Source: JAHFUI01 sp041485905 | Lineage (GTDB): Bacteria; Acidobacteriota; Vicinamibacteria; Vicinamibacterales; CAVVIG01 | Reading direction: 5' to 3' | Length of the DNA stretch: 18,285 nt | Assembly: GCA_041485905.1 (NCBI GenBank) | Contig: JBGPKK010000093.1 | Coordinates: 1-18,285, forward strand | Shown: positions 8,136 to 15,259 of the stretch, in pieces | How the letters are laid out: every line of letters starts with the position of its first letter | How positions within the stretch are numbered: the first letter of the stretch is position 1 | Notes under the pieces: model-generated | What the model was told of the DNA's origin: nothing | Databases searched by the model: none | What the model saw: the letters and a program-made list of their open reading frames with translations, nothing else | Made by a program: the position numbers and the translations under genes

Positions 8136-8620
8136 ATGAAACGTTTTATGAGCGCGCTGGGCGTTGGCATGTTGTGCGCCGGCCTGGTGCTGACACTGAT
8201 GCCCAGGCCCGTTGCCGCCGCGAACAGCCCGGTCGCAACGGCCGGCAAGGCCCTGATGGCGGCGTTTGCCAAGGGCGACAAGGCCACGATCGAGAAGTAC
8301 CTTGACGCGGACTTCAGCTGGATCGACACCGACGGCGTCCAAGTGGTCCGCGCGCTTCTGGGTAAAGCGCCCCGCGGGATGGAGGTTGCTGCACACCACC
8401 GAAATCCAGCAGCGGCCGCGTGAGGAAAGTGTCAACGTTCGGCCGACCTACAACATTCCGTGCATCAATCCCTGCAAGCAGTTGCCGATGAAGATCGTGG
8501 ACAAGGCGCAGGCGGAAGCCGTCGCGGGCTGGCAGGAGCAGGAGAGCGGCCGGCAGTACTGGCTGAAGCATGTGGCCGACGACAACGTCACAGTGAGCAC
8601 GTACGGAGTGGATGACCATG
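8136..8620 (+). pseudogene. Secreted DUF4440/NTF2-like protein, internally deleted and frameshifted
   Basis: A strong ribosome site (AAAGGAGA, 7 nt) precedes ATG 8136. A signal peptide ends PRPVAAAN, then comes the start of an NTF2-like fold (GKALMAAFAKGDKATIEKYL, then DADFSWIDTDGVQ). The frame as written stops at 8423 after 95 residues. From about 8370 the next frame continues with sequence that fits the rest of such a protein (GWRLLHTTEIQQR, then NIPCINPCKQLPMKIVDKAQ and QYWLKHVADDNVTVSTYG). The simplest reading is a deletion of several dozen codons with a frame change near 8350-8370. Expression of the 95-residue secreted stub is possible because promoter-proximal signals survive. The family assignment is moderately sure. 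Confidence 0.6.
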
Positions 8621-8733
8621 GGGATGCTACGCCCGCCTTGGCATGGCGTTCGCTAGGTACGTCGGCATCGCCGCTAACTCGTACTCCTGATGCGGGTAGC
8701 ATTACAGATTGTTCTGGTCCGATCGCAATTCCG

Positions 8734-9477
8734 ATGTTGACATCGCGTGCCTGGGTTCGCTGGTCGCGTGGACGGTTGATGTATGCGGGACGAGTCTCGC
8801 GCGGGCCGTTCATGGCGTGGGCCCAGTCGCCCCAAGGCCGAGCCGTCGTCACCGAGACGGCGGCGCGCGTACGGTTCGCACTGTTCAGCCGGGCACGGGT
8901 CGCTCAGCGCCGTCTCTGGCGTGCGCTGTCTGCCGCGGCGCGCGACGAGCGTGTCGTCGCTGTCATCCAACGCGAGATCGACGCCTATTTTGAACGCGTT
9001 GGTGAGCTCGCGTATGGCGACGGCTTGCCGCGTACCAGCGTAGAGCTCCACCGTCTCGTGGTCGTCCCGTGCGTGATGATCAACGGTGCAGCGAACCGAA
9101 GCATCGCGACAAGATTGGGCGCACTGCCCGCGATATCGTCGCTGGAGGGCGGTGACGAGCTTCGCGACTTCTTTTTTCTCGGATTGATTCAGGAAATCGA
9201 GGCTGCTATCGCACGGGCCCAACCGTCGCCGAAGCGCCCGCTGCCGGCCGGTGCAACCTGGATCTCTGTCGGCCTGAACCGCGAGTTCGTCTGGCGGGTC
9301 CCTTTCGAGGGGCCGGCATGGGCGGGGCATCACTACGTCTTCGAGCTGACACGCCAACCGATCAGGCGCTCGACACGCAAAGCTGTCGCCGAGAAGATTC
9401 GAAACTTCGAAGCCTCACTGCCGTCGCTCTCCCGCCTCGAGCGAAGCGAAATCCTCCGTCGTGCACGCGCCGCGTGA
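8734..9477 (+). CDS. Hypothetical protein, 247 residues
   Basis: I do not recognise this protein. The frame is open from 8266 to TGA 9477, but its first part carries the tail of the DUF4440 relic, so the real gene must start later. ATG 8734 is the first reasonable start; ATG 8779 and ATG 8812 are alternatives, and none has a strong ribosome site. The product is helix-rich and basic: an Arg-rich N-terminal third, a central acidic-hydrophobic stretch (RDERVVAVIQREIDAYFERV), a segment VVPCVMINGAANRSIATRLG, and a C-terminal charged helix (SLPSLSRLERSEILRRARAA). There is no signal peptide and no transmembrane segment. It has the codon character of a real gene. It may be newcomer DNA that joined the relic. 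Confidence 0.5.
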   Translation: MLTSRAWVRWSRGRLMYAGRVSRGPFMAWAQSPQGRAVVTETAARVRFALFSRARVAQRRLWRALSAAARDERVVAVIQREIDAYFERVGELAYGDGLPRTSVELHRLVVVPCVMINGAANRSIATRLGALPAISSLEGGDELRDFFFLGLIQEIEAAIARAQPSPKRPLPAGATWISVGLNREFVWRVPFEGPAWAGHHYVFELTRQPIRRSTRKAVAEKIRNFEASLPSLSRLERSEILRRARAA

Positions 9478-10152
9478 TGACGGGAGTATCGGCGCGACAG
9501 CCTCCGCTGTTGAAGGCTGGCTTGTCGAGCCGTAGCTCGGCTCGGTACACGCGAGCAAGGCTGGCGTCCCTCACGCCGGTCAGTTGGAACCAGATCACGC
9601 TGTGGTTGTGCGAGCTCGACGGTCTGCGCTCGGCTTGACGGCGAAGAGGCGTTCACCGACCTTGACCAGCTTTGGGAACACATCGCGGAACCCAGCGTTG
9701 ACCGTCGATCGCGTGATCGCGGATATCTTCGACGCTCTCCGTACGTTTGACACGCCCCGCACATTGTCCGTCGTCGCCCTGACCTGACCTCGTGCGTTTC
9801 AAATTGGTTCGGGGCCTATGTGATGGCCGATGCACCGGACGAAGGTCCGCTGTGGGTCATCGCCGTCCTCACGGGCGCCGTAGTCCGCGCATCATGGCAG
9901 CGATCCTGCGGGGTCGCGAGGGCGAGATCCGCTGATCAGCTGTCACGTGCCCGGTCGATTGGATCAACAGGTTCGACCCACGCGCAGATGTCTGAACGAA
10001 AGACGCGCCACGCCGCCTCCGTGCATCACGGCGACTCGTGCACAGCGCTGCGCACGATGGCCCCAGACGGCGGCGCCCCGTGACCGTCGCACGCTGGTAA
10101 CATATGGATCCCCAGCTCGAACGATTCGCCGCGCGCCCTTTGGTGCCCTGAC
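9478..10152. other. Gene-poor stretch with a REP-like sequence
   Basis: I see no supportable gene here. Bases about 9494-9567 contain CCTCCGC, GAAGGCTGG, an inverted GAGCCG..CGGCTC and a second AGGCTGG, resembling in style the hairpin at 2745-2803. Short frames such as 9584-9787 and 9820-10083 have no ribosome site, no recognisable motif and many changes of apparent coding frame. This is probably decayed DNA. Confidence 0.45.
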
Positions 10153-10752
10153 ATGAAACGGTTCTGGCCATGGCTCGCCGCCGTCCTCGCTCTGTCGTCC
10201 TGCACCGGAGTCGAAGACTTCGGCCTGTACTGGGACAAGGGTTTCATCGATCCCGCGCTTGAAGGATCGTGGAAGAAGCTCGGGCTACCCGGAGAGGATC
10301 CGAACGGCATTCCCGGCCCTGATCTGTGGCGATTCACGAGGAACGGTTCGAGCTATTCGCTGCAGGGAATGAATCCGATTGACAAGACCGCGGAGCCCGA
10401 CGTCATCGAACAGCAGAAAGCGGACAACGAGAGGCGGATGAGCGCACGAACGTTACGGATTGGCAAGCATCTGTTCCTGATGCAGCGCGATCCTGACGGC
10501 CAGGGAACGAGCGCGATCGAGCGCTACGACGTTCAACGCGGAACGCTGCAGCAATACTGGATCAACAACGGCGCCGCCGTGGAATTCCTCAAGGCGAAAC
10601 ATCCGACGGCGAAGAACATCAAGAAAAATGTCGGTGAAGGCGAATACGTCGTCATCGGTACGTTCGACGACGACGTGTTCCGCGTGCTGTCGGACATCGC
10701 CGATAACCCAGCGTACTGGCTGCTCAACTGCCGGTATGGGAAGGTGCCCTGA
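10153..10752 (+). CDS. Hypothetical lipoprotein, 199 residues
   Basis: Family not recognised. Residues 1-17 are a lipoprotein signal peptide with the lipobox LSSC (Cys17), so the mature protein should be lipid-anchored in the envelope. The rest is soluble and mixed alpha/beta, with a WRFTRNGSSYSLQGMNP segment, a basic central part and a FDDDVFRVLSDIADNPAYWL stretch near the end. The repeated strand-like pattern of 'DLWRFTRNGSSYSL' and 'TLRIGKHLFLMQ' suggests a small barrel or sandwich, which is inference. The ribosome site is weak. Its TGA overlaps the ATG of the next gene by one base (TGATG), so the two lipoproteins are coupled and probably act together. Confidence 0.8.
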   Translation: MKRFWPWLAAVLALSSCTGVEDFGLYWDKGFIDPALEGSWKKLGLPGEDPNGIPGPDLWRFTRNGSSYSLQGMNPIDKTAEPDVIEQQKADNERRMSARTLRIGKHLFLMQRDPDGQGTSAIERYDVQRGTLQQYWINNGAAVEFLKAKHPTAKNIKKNVGEGEYVVIGTFDDDVFRVLSDIADNPAYWLLNCRYGKVP

Positions 10753-11243
10753 TGGCTTCGACGTCGCGCTCCCGGCGGCTCGCGGAGATCGCCGTGGTGG
10801 CGCTGTTCACGGGCTGCTCGCACCGTCTTCCGAACGGCGGCGAGTGGGCGGGCGAACTGGCGGTCCGTCCCGGCAGCTCGCTGCCTCGAGAGGGCGCTTC
10901 ACAGCAGCAGGTCGTCACACTGTTCGAAGTTAGCCAGCAGCGGGTCGTCGGCAAGCAATTCTTCATCGCCGGCGTCGGATACGTGGCGTTCAACGGCGGC
11001 GGCACCACTCTCGCCGGCTTCAATCGCGCGCTCGACCCGTTTGTCGAGCTGACTGTCGCGGACCGCCGCGATCCGGGGCTTGCGGCTTGCCGCGCTCTTC
11101 TCGTGCCGGCCTCGTTTGTCAAGGACGCCGTCCAGATCAGCGGTACGGGCCACTTCGCCGCCCTCCCAGGAGTCTTCACGCGTCAGCTGGCGGTTCTCCG
11201 GCTGGAAGAGCTCTCGGGCTGCAAGCTCGTTCCTCGCCGCTGA
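10752..11243 (+). CDS. Hypothetical lipoprotein, 163 residues
   Basis: Family not recognised. A basic n-region (SRSRR) and hydrophobic core lead to LFTGC (Cys22), a plausible though imperfect lipobox with Phe at -3. The mature part has beta-rich segments (QQVVTLFEVSQQRVVGKQFF, then GVGYVAFNGGGTTLAGFNRA) and two further cysteines near the end (RDPGLAACRALL and ELSGCKLV). The ATG overlaps the stop of the preceding lipoprotein by one base. The gene ends directly against the integrase relic, so its 3' end may mark the edge of inserted DNA. Whether the C-terminus is native is not certain. Confidence 0.75.
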   Translation: MASTSRSRRLAEIAVVALFTGCSHRLPNGGEWAGELAVRPGSSLPREGASQQQVVTLFEVSQQRVVGKQFFIAGVGYVAFNGGGTTLAGFNRALDPFVELTVADRRDPGLAACRALLVPASFVKDAVQISGTGHFAALPGVFTRQLAVLRLEELSGCKLVPRR

Positions 11244-11571
11244 AGCTGACCAAGGCCAAGAATGACGTCCACGTCGTCCGAGCTTTTACGCCGGCTGAAG
11301 GCGGTTACACCTTCGACCGGCAAAGTCGTTTGCCGCCGCGCAGTCCTCGACGAGCCGACAACCGTGGACGAAGTTCGCCTGCGCGTCTGACGGCCGCGCT
11401 CGGGCTGACCGGTGTTCGCCCTCACACGTTGCGGCACACGGGCGCGACCGTGACGGTTAAGGGCGTCTCGCACCGCGCCGCAGACGATGGGAGGCTGGTC
11501 CTCGCTGCAGATAGTCGAACAGTACGTTCATGTCGACGACGCGGAGCTGGCGCGCCGCCGTTCGCGTGACG
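11244..11571 (+). pseudogene. Tyrosine recombinase (phage integrase) C-terminal relic
   Basis: Pieces of a tyrosine-recombinase catalytic domain appear in order but in several frames. First is KLTKAKNDVHV, then ELLRRLKAVTPSTGKVVCRR with DEPTTVDEVRLRV, then GLTGVRPHTLRHTGATVTVK (the HxxR box, HTLRH), and finally MGGWSSLQIVEQYVHVDDAE, which holds the putative nucleophile tyrosine (EQYVHV) before the usual short tail. At least three frame changes are needed, so it is inactive. The N-terminal DNA-binding half is absent. It starts at the end of the lipoprotein gene and precedes less GC-rich DNA, which fits a remnant of an integrated element. Confidence 0.75.
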
Positions 11572-11727
11572 CGCCATCACACTGAAGAAGCAGGCGAGTT
11601 GGCGTCCCCAACGGGAACCCACCGGTCGCAAACGAGCGGGGAATGGGTTGAGCTTGATCGCTGGGTGTCTGCTTGACATACCTCATCGTGCCGACTGAGA
11701 TACCGGGCGTTCGTTAGCGCGTGAAAC

Positions 11728-12630
11728 TCATTTCGGCTCCTTCCCCGGGCCTTGAATGTGCAGCGTCAGCGTCGGCTCGGCTCCCTCCGCTTTGACTGCG
11801 AGGAGCATAGCGTCCTTGCCATCCAGGACGCCTGATCCCCACGCCAGTTGTATCGGTCCGAGGCGGCCGCGCGTCATTTGGAATTGACACCTAGAAACCC
11901 TGCACGGCCCGCGTATTTCGAGCGCGTCGAGCGGTCTCAGAATCAACGGGTCCAACTTCTGGACGAACACACGCTCGCCAGTGGCATATCTCGGTGGTTC
12001 GATCGCGACGACGAAGAAAGTGTGTGTTTGGTTTGCTTCTCGCGCAAATTGCTCACCGATCCTCCGGTCCTTCAGTGATGACATCACCACCTGGTGAACC
12101 GTCCCGCGTTCCTGACCGTGCTCGTCGTAGGACAAATTCTCGGGGTTAAGCGCCACGCGCTCTCCGGGTAGTTCGCCAGCAGCTGGCACCACCCCCACGG
12201 CCTTCGCCACGGTCAACTCGTAGGTCAGAGCCCAGAGGCCGCCGGTCAGTGTGAAGGTGCTTTCTATGTCGTGCTCTGTGACGCTCTCGTATGACAGAAG
12301 GCGGATGCCTGACATTTCGGCTAGCTTCCGCGCACTCTTACTGAACCCGGAGCGCGATGCGAGCACGAGCGCGTTTGTAGGCAACCGTGAATGCTTGGCG
12401 CCCATCTGCTCGACCCATGTCACGTCAGCCCTGCGCCCGTGATCGACGCATTCCATCGAGACAATCATGGGATACCCGCCGACCTCGGCCTCGATGCACA
12501 CATCGACCTCGCGTGCATCGCCGGTCTGTCGATCGGTGAGGGATTTTGATTCGGTGACGGTCGCGGTCGGTTCGAGCACCTTCTTGACCAAGAACACGAG
12601 CCGCTGAAAATCATTGCTGCGCGCTGGCAT
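11728..12630 (-). CDS. Mrr-like restriction endonuclease-family protein (PD-(D/E)XK fold)
   Basis: About 300 residues from ATG 12630 (MPARSNDFQRLVFLVKKVL), which is how I remember relatives starting. GTG 12684 would add 18 residues, and neither start has a clear ribosome site. The N-terminal part carries the nuclease-fold core: VTESKSLTD, Asp43 in REVDVCIEAE, then a strand with Glu60 in VSMECVDHG, and helix and strand DVTWVEQMGAKHSRLPTNAL ending LVLASRSGFSKSARKLAEMS. The canonical Lys two residues after the Glu is Val62 here, so cleavage activity is doubtful or uses another residue. The C-terminal 170 residues are unrecognised. It lies in DNA visibly less GC-rich than its surroundings, next to an integrase relic and downstream of an unknown same-strand ORF, a setting typical of acquired defence-type genes. 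Confidence 0.7.
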   Translation of the reverse strand: MPARSNDFQRLVFLVKKVLEPTATVTESKSLTDRQTGDAREVDVCIEAEVGGYPMIVSMECVDHGRRADVTWVEQMGAKHSRLPTNALVLASRSGFSKSARKLAEMSGIRLLSYESVTEHDIESTFTLTGGLWALTYELTVAKAVGVVPAAGELPGERVALNPENLSYDEHGQERGTVHQVVMSSLKDRRIGEQFAREANQTHTFFVVAIEPPRYATGERVFVQKLDPLILRPLDALEIRGPCRVSRCQFQMTRGRLGPIQLAWGSGVLDGKDAMLLAVKAEGAEPTLTLHIQGPGKEPK

Positions 12631-12705
12631 TGTGGTACTTGCTGTTTCGCGCAATGGGCAGATGCGAATTGCCGATTTGATCACCTAGGTCGCTAGTGCA
12701 GAATG

Positions 12706-12975
12706 CTAAGCGCCGATCGGTCGGATCGGGGCGGCGTCCTTCGTCGCCTTCATAAGCTCGGTCGACAAGGAGGCCTGAGTGGCGTCAAGCTCATGCTTCC
12801 TTCGACGTTGCGACCACACACGGTAAAGCTTGATGGTGTGGTCCCATCGGTTCAACTGATCTTTGTGTCGCATGCCCGAGTAAAGGAAATACGTGCGTTC
12901 AACCCATTCGCAAAGCGGCAGGCTCAGTGACATGAATGCCATCTGCTCATCGGCGACGCCTGTAATGAATGTCAT
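12706..12975 (-). CDS. Hypothetical protein, possibly 5'-truncated
   Basis: Not recognised. From ATG 12975 it reads 89 residues: MTFITGVADEQMAFMSLSLP, a Cys/Trp-containing amphipathic stretch, then a basic segment DQLNRWDHTIKLYRVWSQRR and a Ser/Thr/Ala-rich tail. Coding character continues upstream in the same frame to about 13056 (LSNFNSYRDIPARTVEIFTA) without a start codon, so the true 5' end may be lost. The frame stays open to 13308, but that part looks like non-coding read-through. It is 75 nt upstream of the Mrr-like gene on the same strand and shares its lower GC, so the two may have arrived together. Confidence 0.45.
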   Translation of the reverse strand: MTFITGVADEQMAFMSLSLPLCEWVERTYFLYSGMRHKDQLNRWDHTIKLYRVWSQRRRKHELDATQASLSTELMKATKDAAPIRPIGA

Positions 12976-13133
12976 AGCCGACGCCTCGATCAGGTTACAT
13001 GCTGTAAATATCTCGACTGTGCGCGCGGGGATGTCCCGGTAGCTGTTGAAATTTGAGAGCGGCGGGTCCTCACTGGTCGTGCTATACGACCGGTGACTAA
13101 GCCGAGGCGAAAGCCTCCCAGCAAGGAGCCGCC

Positions 13134-13229
13134 ATGAAAAGAGAGTGTCCCACAGTCGATCGGTCGAACCAAGTCGATTCCCCGGTTCAGCGCTATCTGC
13201 CCCTCGTTGATCTCCTCCTCGTTCGCTGA
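13134..13229 (+). CDS. Small ORF (31 residues) with a strong ribosome site
   Basis: AAGGAG sits 5 nt before ATG 13134, and a GAGGC-GAAA-GCCTC tetraloop hairpin (13104-13117) lies just upstream. The product (MKRECPTVDRSNQVDSPVQR, then YLPLVDLLLVR) has a charged start and a hydrophobic end. The good initiation region with such a short frame suggests the 5' end of a truncated gene, or a leader peptide. It is antisense to the open frame upstream of the unknown ORF. Low certainty. Confidence 0.3.
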   Translation: MKRECPTVDRSNQVDSPVQRYLPLVDLLLVR

Positions 13230-13254
13230 GAATCGGAGAATCCCAACAAACCCG

Positions 13255-13283
13255 TTGACACGGCGCCCTTAAGCGGGTAAAAC
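13255..13283 (+). promoter_or_regulatory. Sigma70-like promoter before the TonB receptor stump
   Basis: TTGACA (13255-13260), 17 nt, then TAAAAC (13278-13283). The nearest downstream coding sequence is only a gene fragment, so the promoter is probably orphaned, or belonged to something now lost. Confidence 0.45.
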
Positions 13284-13320
13284 CCGGGCGAAACCAGTAC
13301 ACGCTCAATGTACAGGGCGC

Positions 13321-13689
13321 ACGGACGGTCTTCAGGAAACCACCGGATTCTTCGGCGTCGGCACCGCCGCGACCACCACACAGACGGTGAACCTGCTGGA
13401 CAACGGTGATGTGTTCGGTGAAAGAATTTCGCTCGTGGATCTGAAATTCGACAAGAACATCAGATTTGCCGGCAAGCGGGTCAACTTCGGCGTGCAGGTC
13501 GCCAACCTGTTCAACAGCGACGCCGCCACCGTCTATAACCAGACCTACACCGCGACGCGACTGCCGAACGGCACGTGGGTGGACGACGACCCGGCGACGC
13601 CCAACACCGTCGAAGTGAACAACTGGGGCGCGATTACCCAGATCGTGGAACCGCGGTTCGCGAGAGTCTCAGTGACGGTCCACTTCTAA
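13321..13689 (+). pseudogene. C-terminal fragment of a second TonB-dependent receptor
   Basis: The frame is open from 13273 to TAA 13689 and reads as the last strands of an Oar-like outer-membrane barrel: TGFFGVG, VNLLDNGDVFGERISLVDLK, FDKNIRFAGKRVNFGVQVAN, LFNSDAATVYNQTYTA, and the closing segment ITQIVEPRFARVSVTVHF with a C-terminal Phe, as outer-membrane barrels require. The first 85-90% of such a receptor (typically around 1,000 residues) is missing and the upstream DNA is unrelated, so this is a stump left by insertion or deletion. GTG 13387 could start a 100-residue frame, but with no signal peptide it would not reach the membrane. A strong hairpin follows the stop. Confidence 0.75.
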
Positions 13690-13721
13690 GACAGCAGCCC
13701 ACCAGGGCAGTTCGTCCCAAC

Positions 13722-13750
13722 GCGGGAGCCGCCGTTCAGGCGGCTTCCGC
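13722..13750 (+). terminator. Strong hairpin after the TonB receptor stump
   Basis: A 12-bp stem, GCGGGAGCCGCC (13722-13733) / GGCGGCTTCCGC (13739-13750), with one G-T pair and loop GTTCA. No T-run follows, so termination may not be purely intrinsic. It lies between two convergent reading frames and could act for either. Confidence 0.55.
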
Positions 13751-13778
13751 TGTCCCAGCTTGAGAACGATGGGTTTCG

Positions 13779-14277
13779 TCACTGCATTTCGGCGATAGCA
13801 CCATCAAGGCCTCGGTCGAGGTGCAACTGCGCCCAGTGAAACTCCGCCTGCAGCATTTTCGCGATGTCGTCTCGGGTCTTGTTCTGGACGATCATCTCGT
13901 GCACACGCGTACGCAGCGCCAGCGTGGCGTCGCGGAACTTGCGCATCTCCTGCTTCGTCGTCACATTGCCGTGGCCGGGGACGACGGCATCGAAATCCAA
14001 CTGCAGCGCTGAATCCAGTGTCTTCGTCCATTCCTTGGCGCTGCCGCCGCCGGAATAATCGACCAGTTCCGGGACGTCGGCGCCGAACGTGAACATATCT
14101 CCGGCCGCGAGCGCCCGATCCGCCGGAAACAAGACGACGACGTCGCCGTTGGTGTGCGCGCGTCCGAAGTGATAGAGCTCGACATTCTTGCCGCCAGGTA
14201 AATGTGCGCGTGATGCTCGAACACCATCGTCGGCAGCCCCGGCTGCATGCCGTCCACCATGTTCTCGCGAGCCTCCT
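13779..14277 (-). pseudogene. 3' part of an MBL-fold hydrolase gene, frameshifted copy
   Basis: This is a near copy, at a constant offset of 1,610 bp, of the 3' part of the intact gene at 15389-16249 (roughly 95% identical by eye). It encodes the GDMFTFG and PGHG metal-site segments through the natural stop. A one-base deletion near 14195 breaks the frame at the segment matching IYLGGKN, and homology ends abruptly at about 14277, so the HHHADH metal motif and signal peptide are absent. In the last 117 codons only about six residues differ from the intact protein, so most base changes are silent and the copy was probably constrained until recently. Internal ATG 14132 gives a 117-residue frame unlikely to be functional. 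Confidence 0.85.
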
Positions 14278-14377
14278 CAAGGCTCTCTCGGATACGGGAC
14301 TCTTCGAAGCCTTCTCAGATTCGGCCAGAGTCGACGAGTATTTTGCTTCCTTGACCAATGAGAAATCGGACGGGTGA
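14276..14377 (+). pseudogene. Orphan C-terminal coding fragment
   Basis: Exactly where the hydrolase copy stops being homologous, a plus-strand frame reads LKALSDTGLFEAFSDSARVD, EYFASLTNEKSDG and then TGA at 14375-14377. It has the look of a genuine soluble protein C-terminus but has no start. Identity unknown. It suggests that a gene lost its 5' part at the same junction. Confidence 0.35.
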
Positions 14378-14410
14378 ACACTGAGGCGCTGAGCGCGATA
14401 TCATCATCCG

Positions 14411-14678
14411 GTGCCGGAAATTTGCCGCTTCTTTGGGATCGTAATTCGCATGTTTGTGGAACTTGGAGCTCCGCATCACCGACCGCACTTTCACGCGTAC
14501 TACCAGGACGCATCGGCGGTATACGCCGTCGACTCCATCGAGTGCATTGGCGGCAGCTTGTCCAGGACGCAAAGTCGACTCGTTGAGGCCTGGGCCGAGC
14601 TTCCGTGAGGAACTTCTGAAGGATTGGGAGCTCCTGCAATCTGGCCATCCCCCGGTGAAGATTGCTCCGCTACAATAG
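14411..14678 (+). pseudogene. DUF4160-family protein gene, one frameshift
   Basis: From GTG 14411 the frame reads MPEICRFFGIVIRMFVELGA, then HHRPHFHAYYQDASAVYAVD, ending at TGA 14608 after 65 residues. The expected C-terminal helix continues in another frame (REELLKDWELLQSGHPPVKI, then APLQ) to TAG 14678. An extra C near 14603-14605 explains the break, since GAGCTTCGTGAGGAACTT would restore it. The MPEI.RF.GI.I start, the PHFHA.Y box and the DWELL end are the DUF4160 signature, a family of about 80-90 residues. It is immediately upstream of a DUF2442 gene, its usual neighbour, and the pair is often regarded as toxin-antitoxin-like. Either a true pseudogene or a one-base sequencing error. Confidence 0.75.
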
Positions 14679-14691
14679 AGCCAGGTGCAAC

Positions 14692-15009
14692 ATGACCCAC
14701 GCCATTCATAGAGTTGAACGATTCGAGATCGTTGGGCCGTACACCTTGGCGCTAAGCTTTGAGGACGGCACGGAGCAACGTATCGACTTCCGGCCCGTCT
14801 TGGAAGGGGAGCTTTTCGAGCCTCTTCAAAATCCAAACGTCTTCAACGCGGTGTCCCTCGACAAAGAGGTCGGCACGCTGACCTGGCCGAACGGAGCGGA
14901 CTTCGATCCGGCGACGCTGCACGATTGGCCTCAGGTCCGAGATGAACTTGCAGGAATGGCGCGTCATTGGGCCGAGCAGGCTGCCGGCGCTCAGCGTACC
15001 GCACGATAG
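14692..15009 (+). CDS. DUF2442-family protein
   Basis: A 105-residue, intact, soluble protein. Family features are the N-terminal beta pattern (HRVERFEIVGPYTLALSFED followed by GTEQRIDFRPVLEGELFEPL), the middle NVFNAVSLDKEVGTLTWPNG, and ADFDPATLHD before the end. ATG 14692 is preferred over the longer TTG-started frame because homology begins there; AGG 6 nt upstream is a weak ribosome site. It begins 13 nt after the DUF4160 frame ends, so they form a two-gene unit. Function of the family is not established. In a toxin-antitoxin-like pair this would be one of two cytoplasmic partners. With the partner frameshifted, it may now be an orphan. Confidence 0.8.
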   Translation: MTHAIHRVERFEIVGPYTLALSFEDGTEQRIDFRPVLEGELFEPLQNPNVFNAVSLDKEVGTLTWPNGADFDPATLHDWPQVRDELAGMARHWAEQAAGAQRTAR

Positions 15010-15259
15010 GCCGCCGATGACTCACCGCTTCAAGCGGCCGAGATTCTCCGGTTTGACATCCAACGCTTGAGACCAGGCTCAGAGTACCGGATTGCAGGCT
15101 CGGAGATCCTTCGCGCAAACGGAAGCCGCCGCGCTCTCCTCCGCACCCATCGCTTCGGAACGCCCAAGGGTTCCTGCCAGTACGCCTTTTGGCCTTTCGG
15201 AGGAGAGCCCACCAAGACGGCAAAATGTGCGATTTATGGGACGTATTTATTGATTATTT
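15010..15259. other. Short non-coding stretch between DUF2442 and the tRNA relic
   Basis: I see no gene here. A small CCGCTT/AAGCGG inverted repeat (15025-15037) follows the DUF2442 stop and might help termination. Bases 15225-15260 are distinctly AT-rich and lie just 3' of the tRNA half, as often found beside integration sites. Confidence 0.35.

Noticed and set aside
8266..8733. N-terminal part of the 403-residue frame ending at 9477
   Set aside because: It carries the frame-shifted tail of a DUF4440-like relic, so a single 403-residue native protein is unlikely.
9584..9787. Frame ending IADIFDALRTFDTPRTLSVV
   Set aside because: The end looks slightly protein-like, but it has no start signal, no recognised family, and switches of apparent frame on both strands nearby.
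13057..13308. N-terminal part of the 200-residue minus frame
   Set aside because: No protein-like pattern; it overlaps a small ORF with a good ribosome site and is probably read-through of an open frame.
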